The translations under genes were made by a program, and so were the position numbers. Below, one piece after another: positions 12,152 through 26,000 of a stretch of DNA of 64,000 nt. The stretch spans positions 182,501 to 246,500 of the forward strand of contig CAWZYM010000105.1 in assembly GCA_963966185.1 (NCBI GenBank), in the 5' to 3' direction. Below the pieces are notes generated by a model. The model saw only the letters and a program-made list of their open reading frames with translations. It was not told the DNA's origin and ran no database searches. Position 1 is the first letter of the stretch, and each line of letters opens with the position of its first letter. This stretch comes from Rhabditoides inermis. Taxonomy: Eukaryota; Nematoda; Chromadorea; Rhabditida; Rhabditidae.

Positions 12152-15100
12152 ATGAAGATCGTCCTCGTTCTCTCCCTCCTGGTGGCGGGCGCGTCTGCGG
12201 CGTGCAATCCTGACTACACCAGGGGAGGCGTGGCATGGTTCTTCTGCAACCAACAGTCGATGAGTGTCCCGTCCACATACAACCTTCGGTGGCACAAGCA
12301 CTTCGAGCAACGCTTCCAACTGCTGGGAGCTGCGTGTGAAGAGCTGGAGGCCAAGATCACAGAGATTCGCGCCATGGACTTCAACCTGAATGTGAATGTG
12401 AAGTGGACCTTCTCCAACACACCCGAAGGAGTCTTTTTCGATTGGTTCTATGGAGCCCAGGTCTCCAGCACTCTTCGCGAGCAAATCATCGCCCGTCCCG
12501 AGCTTCAATTCTTCTTCAACGTCTCTGCCAGTGAGTATCATATGCGACAGCATGTTATTCGTGAAACTAATGTACGATTTTGCAGTCAGCAGGATCATTC
12601 CGAATGAGAACGCCAACCCCGCAGTTCCTTACACCATCGACGTCGCCACGTGTGAACCTGCTGCATCCAGTTAGTTTGGATTCAGGTACCCCTCATAGTT
12701 TGTATTTTGCAGTGTTCTTGGACGAAGAACTCGCGGCCATTTTCAACGCTCTTCCCAGCAACAACGACACTAAGCTAGCTCAGTCACATCTCCATTTTCT
12801 TTTCAACAACTCTATCTCGTTCACCAGCGAGAACAAGTATAAGGTAGGAATTCCTATTCATGAATGGTTCACTATTAGGCATTTTCGTATTTCAGTATTA
12901 CGCGGTAGTGTACGATGTGCTGACCAGCTATGGACTCGCTTCTCCGATGTTGTCGAATGTGACTGATTCTGCAGTGATGGAGGAGAATGGAGTGACAGCC
13001 GGAAGCAAGATTGACGAGTTCCTCCAGCTGCCGATTGCCTTCTACTGTGACATTTTCATGACTTACTCCAGCGGAAAAGTGATCACTGCTGCTCAGAGCA
13101 GCGCGTTTTTCACTCAAATCGACATCGAGTGGAACTTCCTGTATGCTGAAGACAAGAAGAAAGTCAAGCAGTCTTGCCCTGATTTCACGGACAAGTGTGA
13201 GAAAAAGGGAAAGAAGCTGAAGGGAGGCAGTGGAAGCAAGAACAAGAAGGCATCGCACGGCTCCAAGTCCAAGTCTGGTTCGAGCGAAAAGTCCGCTTCA
13301 AAGGAGTGGGATGGAACGTGCAACACCGAAGATCAAAGCAACATTGCATACGTGAGTAGACTAACACAGAAACATCATCGAAAATATGATACCATATTTA
13401 CAGTACATCTACCAAACGTTCTGTGCCGGACCTCAAGTGTTCAAGAGCTACACCCAGTACTTTATCTCCATTCAAACACAGCTCATTCTTCTTGCTGGAC
13501 CTGACAACGGACATCACTTGGAAACTATCTTTGCTACGGTAACACTATCAGACTCACCTGCCATTTCGATCGTTGATTCAGCTCAACGGAATGACTTTCA
13601 CAAACGCTGACATCTCCACTACATACGTCTATGCATTCCTTCAAGAAGTCGCGAAACTCGACGTGTCTGTGAGGTCTGAAATTGTCGCTGACTGTGACAT
13701 CTTTTTCAACCCGCACAAGTGTGAGTTCACTGATTTTTAATAGCCAAAGGAACAAATCATAGTGTTATGGCAAATTTCAGTCCAAACGATCATCGCTGTG
13801 ATAGGACGCGTCAACGAGACAGTGGAGTTCACTGATATTCCCGAGGTCTTCCAAGGTACACTGAACATTGGACTGCAAGCTATTGCAACTCAACATATCA
13901 CATTTAGCCCTCATCTCCGTGGATGTGTTTGATGCGTACATGGAGTTGACTTTCGAGCATAAGTGCCAACTGTTTGTGGTGTTCTCGTGCCACTCGCACA
14001 AGTACTTCGATGCTGCATCCATCTCCCAGGCTATCGCTAGCATCTCTGTCGAATTCTCCGCAGTTTTCGAGCTCAACCTCTTCACTTCCCTCAGCAGTGA
14101 CGTCCAGGACAACACTACTTTCACAGCTACGGTATGTTTATTATGAATAATTTCAACTGACATTTGATTCTAATCTTTTGCAGATTGAATCCGCGCAGTA
14201 CTACGCATTTTCGCAACTGGCTCTGTTTGACTTCTTCATGGAGTCTGAGGTGCTGGCTGTTGTTGACTCGTGTCTTCGCGAGCTCGATTTCGAGACCCAC
14301 GAGCGTCTCGCTCACTGTGCTCCCACCATCTTCTATAGTGTTGAGGAATGTGCCAAGAAGAGCCTCGTCACATTCTACAACCCGTTCCCCTACAACACGA
14401 TCGGCTGGAGTCTGATGAACAACATTGCAATGGGAACTCCGGGATACTACAAAAAGTGGAATGCTGTGTTCGAGCCACGCGCACAACTCCTAGCAGCTCT
14501 CTGTCCCGAACTGAGCGACACAATTACTAACATTCTCAAAAACACCACGATCACTGATTTCTCCGTCAAGGTTGATTTCGAGATGACCCCGGAGTACGCC
14601 ATTTTGTATGAATTCTTCTTCAAACTTGACTGGGAGCTCCGCATCGAACTCTTCTACAAGATGGACTTCATGTTTGCTTACGACGATTGTGAGCGACGAA
14701 CGATTGAAAACACATCAAAGTTGTTTGTGTTTTAGTCAACGCGCTGATCAGGGAGCAAGCTAAGAACCCCATCGAATTCCATCCCATCGATGTTGATTCG
14801 TGTGAATCGTCTGTTCAGAGTGAGTTATCATTTGTCAGGAACAAACTACATGTGTTTGCCTTCTTTTTAGTGCTCATCGATATCCAACTGAACGAGACGT
14901 GGAACAGTTTGTCCACTGACCAACAGTATCAGCTCATTTTCCTGTCCGGCAAAAGCCACTACTTCAAGTTCGAGTTCGAGGTATAATGGTTTTCAATGAT
15001 CTTCTGATAACCGATTTCAGTACTACACTTACGTGAACAGTGTTCTGATCCAGCTTGGACTGATGAATCCTATGCTAGCCAACGTGACCAACACTTCGTT

Positions 15101-16514
15101 CATGGAGGAGATCGGAGCGACCAACGGAACCGCTGTCGGCTCTTTTTTCTATACCCTAACCAAATACAACTGCGACATGTGGATCAAGTTTGCGTGTGGA
15201 GAGAGCATTACTGTGGAGGCCGACTTGGCATTCAACACCCAGATCTACATTGGATGGAAGTTCCTCACACCTTCTGAGAAAAAGGTGGCCAAGGAGAACT
15301 GCCACGGATTCTTCGATCAATACCATGGTTACCATCTTTTGAATGCTGAAAATAGTGTTTGTTCTAGACAAGAAGAAGAAGAAGCTTCACGGAGGTAGCA
15401 AGAGCGGCTCGCACGGAAAGGGATCCAAGTCGGGTTCGAACGAAAAGTCAGAGTCAAAGGAGTGGGATGGATCTTGCAACGAAGACGACTCCAAGTCCAT
15501 CGTCTATGTAAGCATTTCACCAAGGGTCTCGCATTAACATTTTTGTTCAGTACGCAAAGCAAGCGTTCTACTGTGGAGAGATGGTCTTCAAGAAATACAC
15601 CTCTTACATCCTCTCGTTCGAGCTTATCTTCGTGAACTCTGTTGATGTGCAGTACGTTAGCCAAGTTCAAGCGTTGTTCGATAAAGTAACTTCAAGTTTT
15701 ATAATCAGATATAACGTTTGAATTGCAGCTCAAGTCAAACAATTGTGACGACTCCAAATGGGAGTCTTCCACCGTTCTGGAGTTCTTCACTCTTTTCGAG
15801 GCACTTGACGTTTCTATTAAGACAGAGCTCATTTCCAAGTGCAAGGGATGTTTCAGTGTGTCGCAATGTATGTCTCACACGCGTTTCCAAAATATGAATC
15901 CACTTTATAGTCTCGACTTCTATCCAGCTGCTCGGACGCCAGGAGGCTGGAGAAATTGTTGACATCACGGTTCTTCCGCCCGTTTTCCAAGGTATATCAG
16001 ATCCATACAATGTGTAATTGAGTTTTGTGTTTGCAGAAATGATTTCTGTGGAGTGCAACAATGTGTTCCTGGATATGACTGCTGAACAACAAAGCCAGAT
16101 CTATATTGCCTTTGAAATGCGTTCGCAGTTCTCGCTTACCGCATTCAAAGCGCTTCTGGAACAGATCTCTTCCGAGTTTGCTGCCGCTTACGTTGAGGTG
16201 TTCGAGTCATGCCAGTCGCTCTCGGTTGAAGCTTCTTCTTTCGTCACCATGGTAAGCACTGTTCTGATGGAACGAGACACATTTGAACTACGTTTCAGGT
16301 GGTCGAGGTGCAAGCGTATTCGTATTCGGAGTGCAGCGTGGGCGATTTCTACGAAGAGTCCACTTCTCTGGAGTACATCGCCACTGCCACTTCTACTCTC
16401 ACGTCGTCTGCTCGTGCTGAGCTCAAGTCGTGCGATTCCAACAAGTTCCAGGCGATTCTTCGTCTCATCGGAGAAGAGGACTTCGAAGACGAAAACACTA
16501 CTCCTGCTCTGTGA
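12152..16514 (+). CDS. Array copy 2: secreted two-half protein, intact, 1184 aa
   Basis: Same 18-exon gene as copy 1. Exons 1-16 lie at +5431 from copy 1, exon 17 at 16037-16251 and exon 18 at 16299-16514. The only length changes are 3 bp and 1 bp losses in introns 16 and 17. All phases and the stop are preserved. Replacements relative to copy 1 include SKIDEF, LPSNND in exon 3, FEHK for FEQK, LAVVD for LAAVD, AYDD at the end of exon 9, LFDK, KSNNCDD, VSIKTE and FEDENTT. It is nearly identical to copy 3. Signal peptide and both basic linkers are unchanged. Function unknown. Confidence 0.87.
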
Positions 16515-16536
16515 ACTCTAAACCATATCTTGAAAA

Positions 16537-16542
16537 AATAAA
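16537..16542 (+). terminator. Polyadenylation signal AATAAA, copy 2
   Basis: Canonical AATAAA 23 bases after the stop codon, followed by a GTGTGC stretch. Copies 3 and 4 have the same signal; copies 1 and 5 read AAGATAAATG here. Confidence 0.7.
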
Positions 16543-17456
16543 GTGTGCATTCTAAGCCAAGTTTTCTTATGATTCACTGTGAACGGTTGAAGCGGTTTTA
16601 TATCAGCGTATGTATGTAGCGTATGTATGCACATCCAGGAATGGCCACCCTGAATACCAGTTCAAGATGAGTGACTGTGTGGCGGCGTGGCTTGATGCCA
16701 AGACTCGGCATTTTTCCAAAGGGAGAGAGCCATAAAAGAGGGAGTTGGAGGTAGATTTGCGCAATCACTCATCTTCAACTGGCAATTAGTCCGGGTGGCA
16801 ATTTCTGGATGTGTTCAAAATGGTTCAAATTTCAAAAATATGATGTCATTTTATATGTTTCAACGAGACAAAAACAGTGCAACAAAAATCGTATCTGGTT
16901 TCTCAAATAACGTCGTGCGCAAACGAGACTGGTCTGAAAGCGTGGACTTCATGGTGTTAGTTGCTCATGTTCTTAGGAGATCTCTTTTTGAAGCTATAAA
17001 TGTTGGTGACAAACTGAGAACAATTTCAGATTGATAAATTTCGACATATTTTAAAACTTGGCATATGTACAACAACAACAACAAAGAAAACGGTTTTCAG
17101 CATTGTTTATCCTAGAATTCGAACAGTACAGTTTTCATCCGAATCACCGAGTGTGTGTTGAAATAGTAACCATGTTAAACGCAAAGAACGGTATGTTTCT
17201 TTATTCAACTAAAAAAGTAATACGAAAAAGATTCATCCAGTTTTGAATCTGATTTGTATAGCACGTTACATCACACTTCACATTGAATCTCCCGAATCCA
17301 CGTTTTACAATTGCTCACATTTCAAAAGAGTGGTAGATAAAATGATTAACAGTATTTGATTTCTGATTTTGATCGAAACGTTCGCCTGGTATTTTTTCAG
17401 TGCAGACTTTTACGTGTACTTTCGCCACGTTTCATTCAAAACGGCAAAAATGGCTG

Positions 17457-17464
17457 CATAAAAG
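17457..17464 (+). promoter_or_regulatory. TATA-like element of array copy 3
   Basis: CATAAAAG 123 bp before the copy 3 ATG, same context as copies 1 and 2. Confidence 0.5.
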
Positions 17465-17579
17465 CAGAGCGCCGGAGTCAGTCATCACATCAACATCCTC
17501 TACGGCTTGCATTCACATCATTCCGCTATGCTCTTCCATATTCTTTTCTCGAATTTGTGTTCATACTGACTCGTTCAGG

Positions 17580-20500
17580 ATGAAGATCGTCCTCGTTCTC
17601 TCCCTCCTGGTGGCGGGCGCGTCTGCGGCGTGCAATCCTGACTACACCAGGGGAGGCGTGGCATGGTTCTTCTGCAACCAACAGTCGATGAGTGTCCCGT
17701 CCACATACAACCTTCGGTGGCACAAGCACTTCGAGCAACGCTTCCAACTGCTGGGAGCTGCGTGTGAAGAGCTGGAGGCCAAGATCACAGAGATTCGCGC
17801 CATGGACTTCGACCTGAATGTGAATGTGAAGTGGACCTTCTCCAACACACCCGAAGGAGTCTTTTTCGATTGGTTCTATGGAGCCCAGGTCTCCAGCACT
17901 CTTCGCGAGCAAATCATCGCCCGTCCCGAGCTTCAATTCTTCTTCAACGTCTCTGCCAGTGAGTATCATATGCGACAGCATGTTATTCGTGAAACTAATG
18001 TACGATTTTGCAGTCAGCAGGATCATTCCGAATGAGAACGCCAACCCCGCAGTTCCTTACACCATCGACGTCGCCACGTGTGAACCTGCTGCATCCAGTT
18101 AGTTTGGATTCAGGTACCCCTCATAGTTTGTATTTTGCAGTGTTCTTGGACGAAGAACTCGCTGCCATTTTCAACGCTCTTCCCAACAACAACGACACTA
18201 AGCTAGCTCAGTCACATCTCCATTTTCTTTTCAACAACTCTATCTCGTTCACCAGCGAGAACAAGTATAAGGTAGGAATTCCTATTCATGAATGGTTCAC
18301 TATTAGGCATTTTCGTATTTCAGTATTACGCGGTAGTGTACGATGTGCTGACCAGCTATGGACTCGCTTCTCCGATGTTGTCGAATGTGACTGATTCTGC
18401 AGTGATGGAGGAGAATGGAGTGACAGCCGGAAGCAAGATTGACGAGTTCCTCCAGCTGCCGATTGCCTTCTACTGTGACATTTTCATGACTTACTCCAGC
18501 GGAAAAGTGATCACTGCTGCTCAGAGCAGCGCGTTTTTCACTCAAATCGACATCGAGTGGAACTTCCTGTATGCTGAAGACAAGAAGAAAGTCAAGCAGT
18601 CTTGCCCTGATTTCACGGACAAGTGTGAGAAAAAGGGAAAGAAGCTGAAGGGAGGCAGTGGAAGCAAGAACAAGAAGGCATCGCACGGCTCCAAGTCCAA
18701 GTCTGGTTCGAGCGAAAAGTCCGCTTCAAAGGAGTGGGATGGAACGTGCAACACCGAAGATCAAAGCAACATTGCATACGTGAGTAGACTAACACAGAAA
18801 CATCATCGAAAATATGATACCATATTTACAGTACATCTACCAAACGTTCTGTGCCGGACCTCAAGTGTTCAAGAGCTACACCCAGTACTTTATCTCCATT
18901 CAAACACAGCTCATTCTTCTTGCTGGACCTGACAACGGACATCACTTGGAAACTATCTTTGCTACGGTAACACTATCAGACTCACCTGCCATTTCGATCG
19001 TTGATTCAGCTCAACGGAATGACTTTCACAAACGCTGACATCTCCACTACATACGTCTATGCATTCCTTCAAGAAGTCGCGAAACTCGACGTGTCTGTGA
19101 GGTCTGAAATTGTCGCTGACTGTGACATCTTTTTCAACCCGCACAAGTGTGAGTTCACTGATTTTTAATAGCCAAAGGAACAAATCATAGTGTTATGGCA
19201 AATTTCAGTCCAAACGATCATCGCTGTGATAGGACGCGTCAACGAGACAGTGGAGTTCACTGATATTCCCGAGGTCTTCCAAGGTACACTGAACATTGGA
19301 CTGCAAGCTATTGCAACTCAACATATCACATTTAGCCCTCATCTCCGTGGATGTGTTTGATGCGTACATGGAGTTGACTTTCGAGCATAAGTGCCAACTG
19401 TTTGTGGTGTTCTCGTGCCACTCGCACAAGTACTTCGATGCTGCATCCATCTCCCAGGCTATCGCTAGCATCTCTGTCGAATTCTCCGCAGTTTTCGAGC
19501 TCAACCTCTTCACTTCCCTCAGCAGTGACGTCCAGGACAACACTACTTTCACAGCTACGGTATGTTTATTATGAATAATTTCAACTGACATTTGATTCTA
19601 ATCTTTTGCAGATTGAATCCGCGCAGTACTACGCATTTTCGCAACTGGCTCTGTTTGACTTCTTCATGGAGTCTGAGGTGCTGGCTGTTGTTGACTCGTG
19701 TCTTCGCGAGCTCGATTTCGAGACCCACGAGCGTCTCGCTCACTGTGCTCCCACCATCTTCTATAGTGTTGAGGAATGTGCCAAGAAGAGCCTCGTCACA
19801 TTCTACAACCCGTTCCCCTACAACACGATCGGCTGGAGTCTGATGAACAACATTGCAATGGGAACTCCGGGATACTACAAAAAGTGGAATGCTGTGTTCG
19901 AGCCACGCGCACAACTCCTAGCAGCTCTCTGTCCCGAACTGAGCGACACAATTACTAACATTCTCAAAAACACCACGATCACTGATTTCTCCGTCAAGGT
20001 TGATTTCGAGATGACCCCGGAGTACGCCATTTTGTATGAATTCTTCTTCAAACTTGACTGGGAGCTCCGCATCGAACTCTTCTACAAGATGGACTTCATG
20101 TTTGCTTACGACGATTGTGAGCGACGAACGATTGAAAACACATCAAAGTTGTTTGTGTTTTAGTCAACGCGCTGATCAGGGAGCAAGCTAAGAACCCCAT
20201 CGAATTCCATCCCATCGATGTTGATTCGTGTGAATCGTCTGTTCAGAGTGAGTTATCATTTGTCAGGAACAAACTACATGTGTTTGCCTTCTTTTTAGTG
20301 CTCATCGATATCCAACTGAACGAGACGTGGAACAGTTTGTCCACTGACCAACAGTATCAGCTCATTTTCCTGTCCGGCAAAAGCCACTACTTCAAGTTCG
20401 AGTTCGAGGTATAATGGTTTTCAATGATCTTCTGATAACCGATTTCAGTACTACACTTACGTGAACAGTGTTCTGATCCAGCTTGGACTGATGAATCCTA

Positions 20501-21942
20501 TGCTAGCCAACGTGACCAACACTTCGTTCATGGAGGAGATCGGAGCGACCAACGGAACCGCTGTCGGCTCTTTTTTCTATACCCTAACCAAATACAACTG
20601 CGACATGTGGATCAAGTTTGCGTGTGGAGAGAGCATTACTGTGGAGGCCGACTTGGCATTCAACACCCAGATCTACATTGGATGGAAGTTCCTCACACCT
20701 TCTGAGAAAAAGGTGGCCAAGGAGAACTGCCACGGATTCTTCGATCAATACCATGGTTACCATCTTTTGAATGCTGAAAATAGTGTTTGTTCTAGACAAG
20801 AAGAAGAAGAAGCTTCACGGAGGTAGCAAGAGCGGCTCGCACGGAAAGGGATCCAAGTCGGGTTCGAACGAAAAGTCAGAGTCAAAGGAGTGGGATGGAT
20901 CTTGCAACGAAAACGACTCCAAGTCCATCGTCTATGTAAGCATTTCACCAAGGGTCTCGCATTAACATTTTTGTTCAGTACGCAAAGCAAGCGTTCTACT
21001 GTGGAGAGATGGTCTTCAAGAAATACACCTCTTACATCCTCTCGTTCGAGCTTATCTTCGTGAACTCTGTTGATGTGCAGTACGTTAGCCAAGTTCAAGC
21101 GTTGTTCGATAAAGTAACTTCAAGTTTTATAATCAGATATAACGTTTGAATTGCAGCTCAAGTCAAACAATTGTGACGACTCCAAATGGGAGTCTTCCAC
21201 CGTTCTGGAGTTCTTCACTCTTTTCGAGGCACTTGACGTTTCTATTAAGACAGAGCTCATTTCCAAGTGCAAGGGATGTTTCAGTGTGTCGCAATGTATG
21301 TCTCACACGCGTTTCCAAAATATGAATCCACTTTATAGTCTCGACTTCTATCCAGCTGCTCGGACGCCAGGAGGCTGGAGAAATTGTTGACATCACGGTT
21401 CTTCCGCCCGTTTTCCAAGGTATATCAGATCCATACAATGTGTAATTGAGTTTTGTGTTTGCAGAAATGATTTCTGTGGAGTGCAACAATGTGTTCCTGG
21501 ATATGACTGCTGAACAACAAAGCCAGATCTATATTGCCTTTGAAATGCGTTCGCAGTTCTCGCTTACCGCATTCAAAGCGCTTCTGGAACAGATCTCTTC
21601 CGAGTTTGCTGCCGCTTACGTTGAGGTGTTCGAGTCATGCCAGTCGCTCTCGGTTGAAGCTTCTTCTTTCGTCACCATGGTAAGCACTGTTCTGATGGAA
21701 CGAGACACATTTGAACTACGTTTCAGGTGGTCGAGGTGCAAGCGTATTCGTATTCGGAGTGCAGCGTGGGCGATTTCTACGAAGAGTCCACTTCTCTGGA
21801 GTACATCGCCACTGCCACTTCTACTCTCACGTCGTCTGCTCGTGCTGAGCTCAAGTCGTGCGATTCCAACAAGTTCCAGGCGATTCTTCGTCTCATCGGA
21901 GAAGAGGACTTCGAAGACGAAAACACTACTCCTGCTCTGTGA
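17580..21942 (+). CDS. Array copy 3: secreted two-half protein, intact, 1184 aa
   Basis: Exactly 5428 bp downstream of copy 2 throughout, so every exon is the copy 2 coordinate plus 5428. It differs from copy 2 at very few residues: MDFDLNV for MDFNLNV in exon 1, LPNNND in exon 3, and CNENDSK for CNEDDSK in exon 13. It shares the FEHK, LAVVD, AYDD, LFDK, KSNNCDD and VSIKTE markers with copy 2, so copies 2 and 3 form a sister pair. All splice sites are GT-AG and the frame closes. Function unknown. Confidence 0.87.
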
Positions 21943-23007
21943 ACTCTAAACCATATCTTGAAAAAATAAAGTGTGCATTCTAAGCCAAGTTTTCTTATGA
22001 TTCACTGTGAACGGTTGAAGCGGTTTTATATCAGCGTATGTATGTAGCGTATGTATGCACATCCAGGAATGGCCACCCTGAATACCAGTTCAAGATGAGT
22101 GACTGTGTGGCGGCGTGGCTTGATGCCAAGACTCGGCATTTTTCCAAAGGGAGAGAGCCATAAAAGAGGGAGTTGGAGGTAGATTTGCGCAATCACTCAT
22201 CTTCAACTGGCAATTAGTCCGGGTGCAATTCTGGATGTGTTCAAAACTGGTTCAAATTTCAAAAATATGATGTCATTTTATATGTTTCAACGAGACAAAA
22301 ACAGTGCAACAAAAATCGTATCTGTTTCTCAAATAACGTCGTGCGCAAACGAGACTGGTCTGAAAGCGTGGACTTCATTGTGTTAGTTGCTTATGTTCTT
22401 AGGAGATCTCTTTTTGAAGCTATAAATGTTGGTGACAAACTGAGAACAATTTCAGATTGATAATTTCGACATATTTTAAAACTTGGCATAGGTACAACAA
22501 CAACAACAAAGAAAACGGTTTTCAGCATTGTTTATCCTAGAATTCGAACAGTACAGTTTTCATCCGAATCACCGAGTGTGTGGTTGAAATAGTAACCATG
22601 TTAAACGCAAAGAACCGTTATGTTTCTTTATTTAACTAAAAAAGTAATACGAAAAAGATTCATCCAGTTTTGAATCTGGTTCGTATAGCACGTTACATCA
22701 CACTTCACATTGAATCTCCCGAATCCACGTTTTACAATTGCTCACATTTCAAAAGAGTGGTAGATAAAATGATTAACAGTATTTGATTTCTGATTTTGAT
22801 CGAAACGTTCGCCTGGTATTTTTTCAGTGCAGACTTTTACGTGTACTTTCGCCACGTTTCATTCAAAACGGCAAAAAATGGCTGCATGAAAGCAGAGCGC
22901 CGGAGTCAGTCATCACATCAACATCCTCTACGGCTTGCATTCACATCATTCCGCTATGCTCTTTCACATTCTTTTCTCGAATTTGTGTTCATACTGACTC
23001 GTTCAGG
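21943..23007 (+). repeat. Array spacer 3, with scattered single-base indels
   Basis: Same spacer, with CATAAAAG at 22159-22166 and AATAAA at 21965-21970. Between about 22224 and 22620 it has several one-base gains and losses compared with the other three spacers, while the adjoining gene copies stay in frame. Confidence 0.8.
22885..22892 (+). promoter_or_regulatory. Altered TATA-like element of array copy 4
   Basis: The element reads CATGAAAG here, where the other four copies read CATAAAAG. An A run just upstream is also one base longer. The initiator-like stretch and the acceptor before the ATG are unchanged. Confidence 0.5.
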
Positions 23008-26000
23008 ATGAAGATCGTCCTCGTTCTCTCCCTCCTGGTGGCGGGCGCGTCTGCGGCGTGCAATCCTGACTACACCAGGGGAGGCGTGGCATGGTTCTTC
23101 TGCAACCAACAGTCGATGAGTGTCCCGTCCACATACAACCTTCGGTGGCACAAGCACTTCGAGCAACGCTTCCAACTGCTGGGAGCTGCGTGTGAAGAGC
23201 TTGAGGCCAAGATCACAGAGATTCGCGCCATGGACTTCAACCTGAATGTGAATGTGAAGTGGACCTTCTCCAACACACCCGAAGGAGTCTTTTTCGATTG
23301 GTTCTATGGAGCCCAGGTCTCCAGCACTCTTCGCGAGCAAATCATCGCCCGTCCCGAGCTTCAATTCTTCTTCAACGTCTCTGCCAGTGAGTATCATATG
23401 CGACAGCATGTTATTCGTGAAACTAATGTACGATTTTGCAGTCAGCAGGATCATTCCGAATGAGAACGCCAACCCCGCAGTTCCTTACACCATCGACGTC
23501 GCCACGTGTGAACCTGCTGCATCCAGTTAGTTTGGATTCAGGTACCCCTCATAGTTTGTATTTTGCAGTGTTCTTGGACGAAGAACTCGCTGCCATTTTC
23601 AACGCTCTTCCCAACAACAACGACACTAAGCTAGCTCAGTCACATCTCCATTTTCTTTTCAACAACTCCATCTCGTTCACCAGCGAGAACAAGTATAAGG
23701 TAGGAATTCCTATTCATGAGTGGTTCACTATTAGGCATTTTCGTATTTCAGTATTACGCGGTAGTGTACGATGTGCTGACCAGCTATGGACTCGCTTCTC
23801 CGATGTTGTCGAATGTGACTGATTCTGCAGTGATGGAGGAGAATGGAGTGACAGCCGGAAGCAAGATTGACGAGTTCCTCCAGCTGCCGATTGCCTTCTA
23901 CTGTGACATTTTCATGACTTACTCCAGCGGAAAAGTGATCACTGCTGCTCAGAGCAGCGCGTTTTTCACTCAAATCGACATCGAGTGGAACTTCCTGTAT
24001 GCTGAAGACAAGAAGAAAGTCAAGCAGTCTTGCCCTGATTTCACGGACAAGTGTGAGAAAAAGGGAAAGAAGCTGAAGGGAGGCAGTGGAAGCAAGAACA
24101 AGAAGGCATCGCACGGCTCCAAGTCCAAGTCTGGTTCGAGCGAAAAGTCCGCTTCAAAGGAGTGGGATGGAACGTGCAACACCGAAGATCAAAGCAACAT
24201 TGCATACGTGAGTAGACTAACACAGAAACATCATCGAAAATATGATACCATATTTACAGTACATCTACCAAACGTTCTGTGCCGGACCTCAAGTGTTCAA
24301 GAGCTACACCCAGTACTTTATCTCCATTCAAACACAGCTCATTCTTCTTGCTGGACCTGACAACGGACATCACTTGGAAACTATCTTTGCTACGGTAACA
24401 CTATCAGACTCACCTGCCATTTCGATCGTTGATTCAGCTCAACGGAATGACTTTCACAAACGCTGACATCTCCACTACATACGTCTATGCATTCCTTCAA
24501 GAAGTCGCGAAACTCGACGTGTCTGTGAGGTCTGAAATTGTCGCTGACTGTGACATCTTTTTCAACCCGCACAAGTGTGAGTTCACTGATTTTTAATAGC
24601 CAAAGGAACAAATCATAGTGTTATGGCAAATTTCAGTCCAAACGATCATCGCTGTGATAGGACGCGTCAACGAGACAGTGGAGTTCACTGATATTCCCGA
24701 GGTCTTCCAAGGTACACTGAACATTGGACTGCAAGCTATTGCAACTCAACATATCACATTTAGCCCTCATCTCCGTGGATGTGTTTGATGCGTACATGGA
24801 GTTGACTTTCGAGCAGAAGTGCCAACTGTTTGTGGTGTTCTCGTGCCACTCGCACAAGTACTTCGATGCTGCATCCATCTCCCAGGCTATCGCTAGCATC
24901 TCTGTCGAATTCTCCGCAGTTTTCGAGCTCAACCTCTTCACTTCCCTCAGCAGTGACGTCCAGGACAACACTACTTTCACAGCTACGGTATGTTTATTAT
25001 GAATAATTTCAACTGACATTTGATTCTAATCGTTTGCAGATTGAATCCGCGCAGTACTACGCATTCTCGCAACTGGCTCTGTTTGACTTCTTCATGGAGT
25101 CTGAGGTGCTGGCTGCTGTTGACTCGTGTCTTCGCGAGCTCGATTTCGAGACCCACGAGCGTCTCGCTCACTGTGCTCCCACCATCTTCTATAGTGTTGA
25201 GGAATGTGCCAAGAAGAGCCTCGTCACATTCTACAACCCGTTCCCCTACAACACGATCGGCTGGAGTCTGATGAACAACATTGCAATGGGAACTCCGGGA
25301 TACTACAAAAAGTGGAATGCTGTGTTCGAGCCACGCGCACAACTCCTAGCAGCTCTCTGTCCCGAACTGAGCGACACAATTACTACCATTCTCAAAAACA
25401 CCACGATCACTGATTTCTCCGTCAAGGTTGATTTCGAGATGACCCCGGAGTACGCCATTTTGTATGAATTCTTCTTCAAACTTGACTGGGAGCTCCGCAT
25501 CGAACTCTTCTACAAGATGGACTTCATGTTTGCTTACGACGAATGTGAGCGACGAACGATTGAAAACACATCAAAGTTGTTTGTGTTTTAGTCAACGCGC
25601 TGATCAGAGAGCAAGCTAAGAACCCCATCGAATTCCATCCCATCGATGTTGATTCGTGTGAATCGTCTGTTCAGAGTGAGTTATCATTTGTCAGGAACAA
25701 ACTACATGTGTTTGCCTTCTTTTTAGTGCTCATCGATATCCAACTGAACGAGACGTGGAACAGTTTGTCCACTGACCAACAGTATCAGCTCATTTTCCTG
25801 TCCGGCAAAAGCCACTACTTCAAGTTCGAGTTCGAGGTATAATGGTTTTCAATGATCTTCTGATAACCGATTTCAGTACTACACTTACGTGAACAGTGTT
25901 CTGATCCAGCTTGGACTGATGAATCCTATGCTAGCCAACGTGACCAACACTTCGTTCATGGAGGAGATCGGAGCGACCAACGGAACCGCTGTCGGCTCTT

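Larger units (their letters stand above)
16515..17579 (+). repeat. Array spacer 2
   Basis: Near-identical to spacer 1, with CATAAAAG at 16731-16738 and canonical AATAAA at 16537-16542 where spacer 1 has GATAAA. The proximal upstream region of copy 3 follows. Confidence 0.8.
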
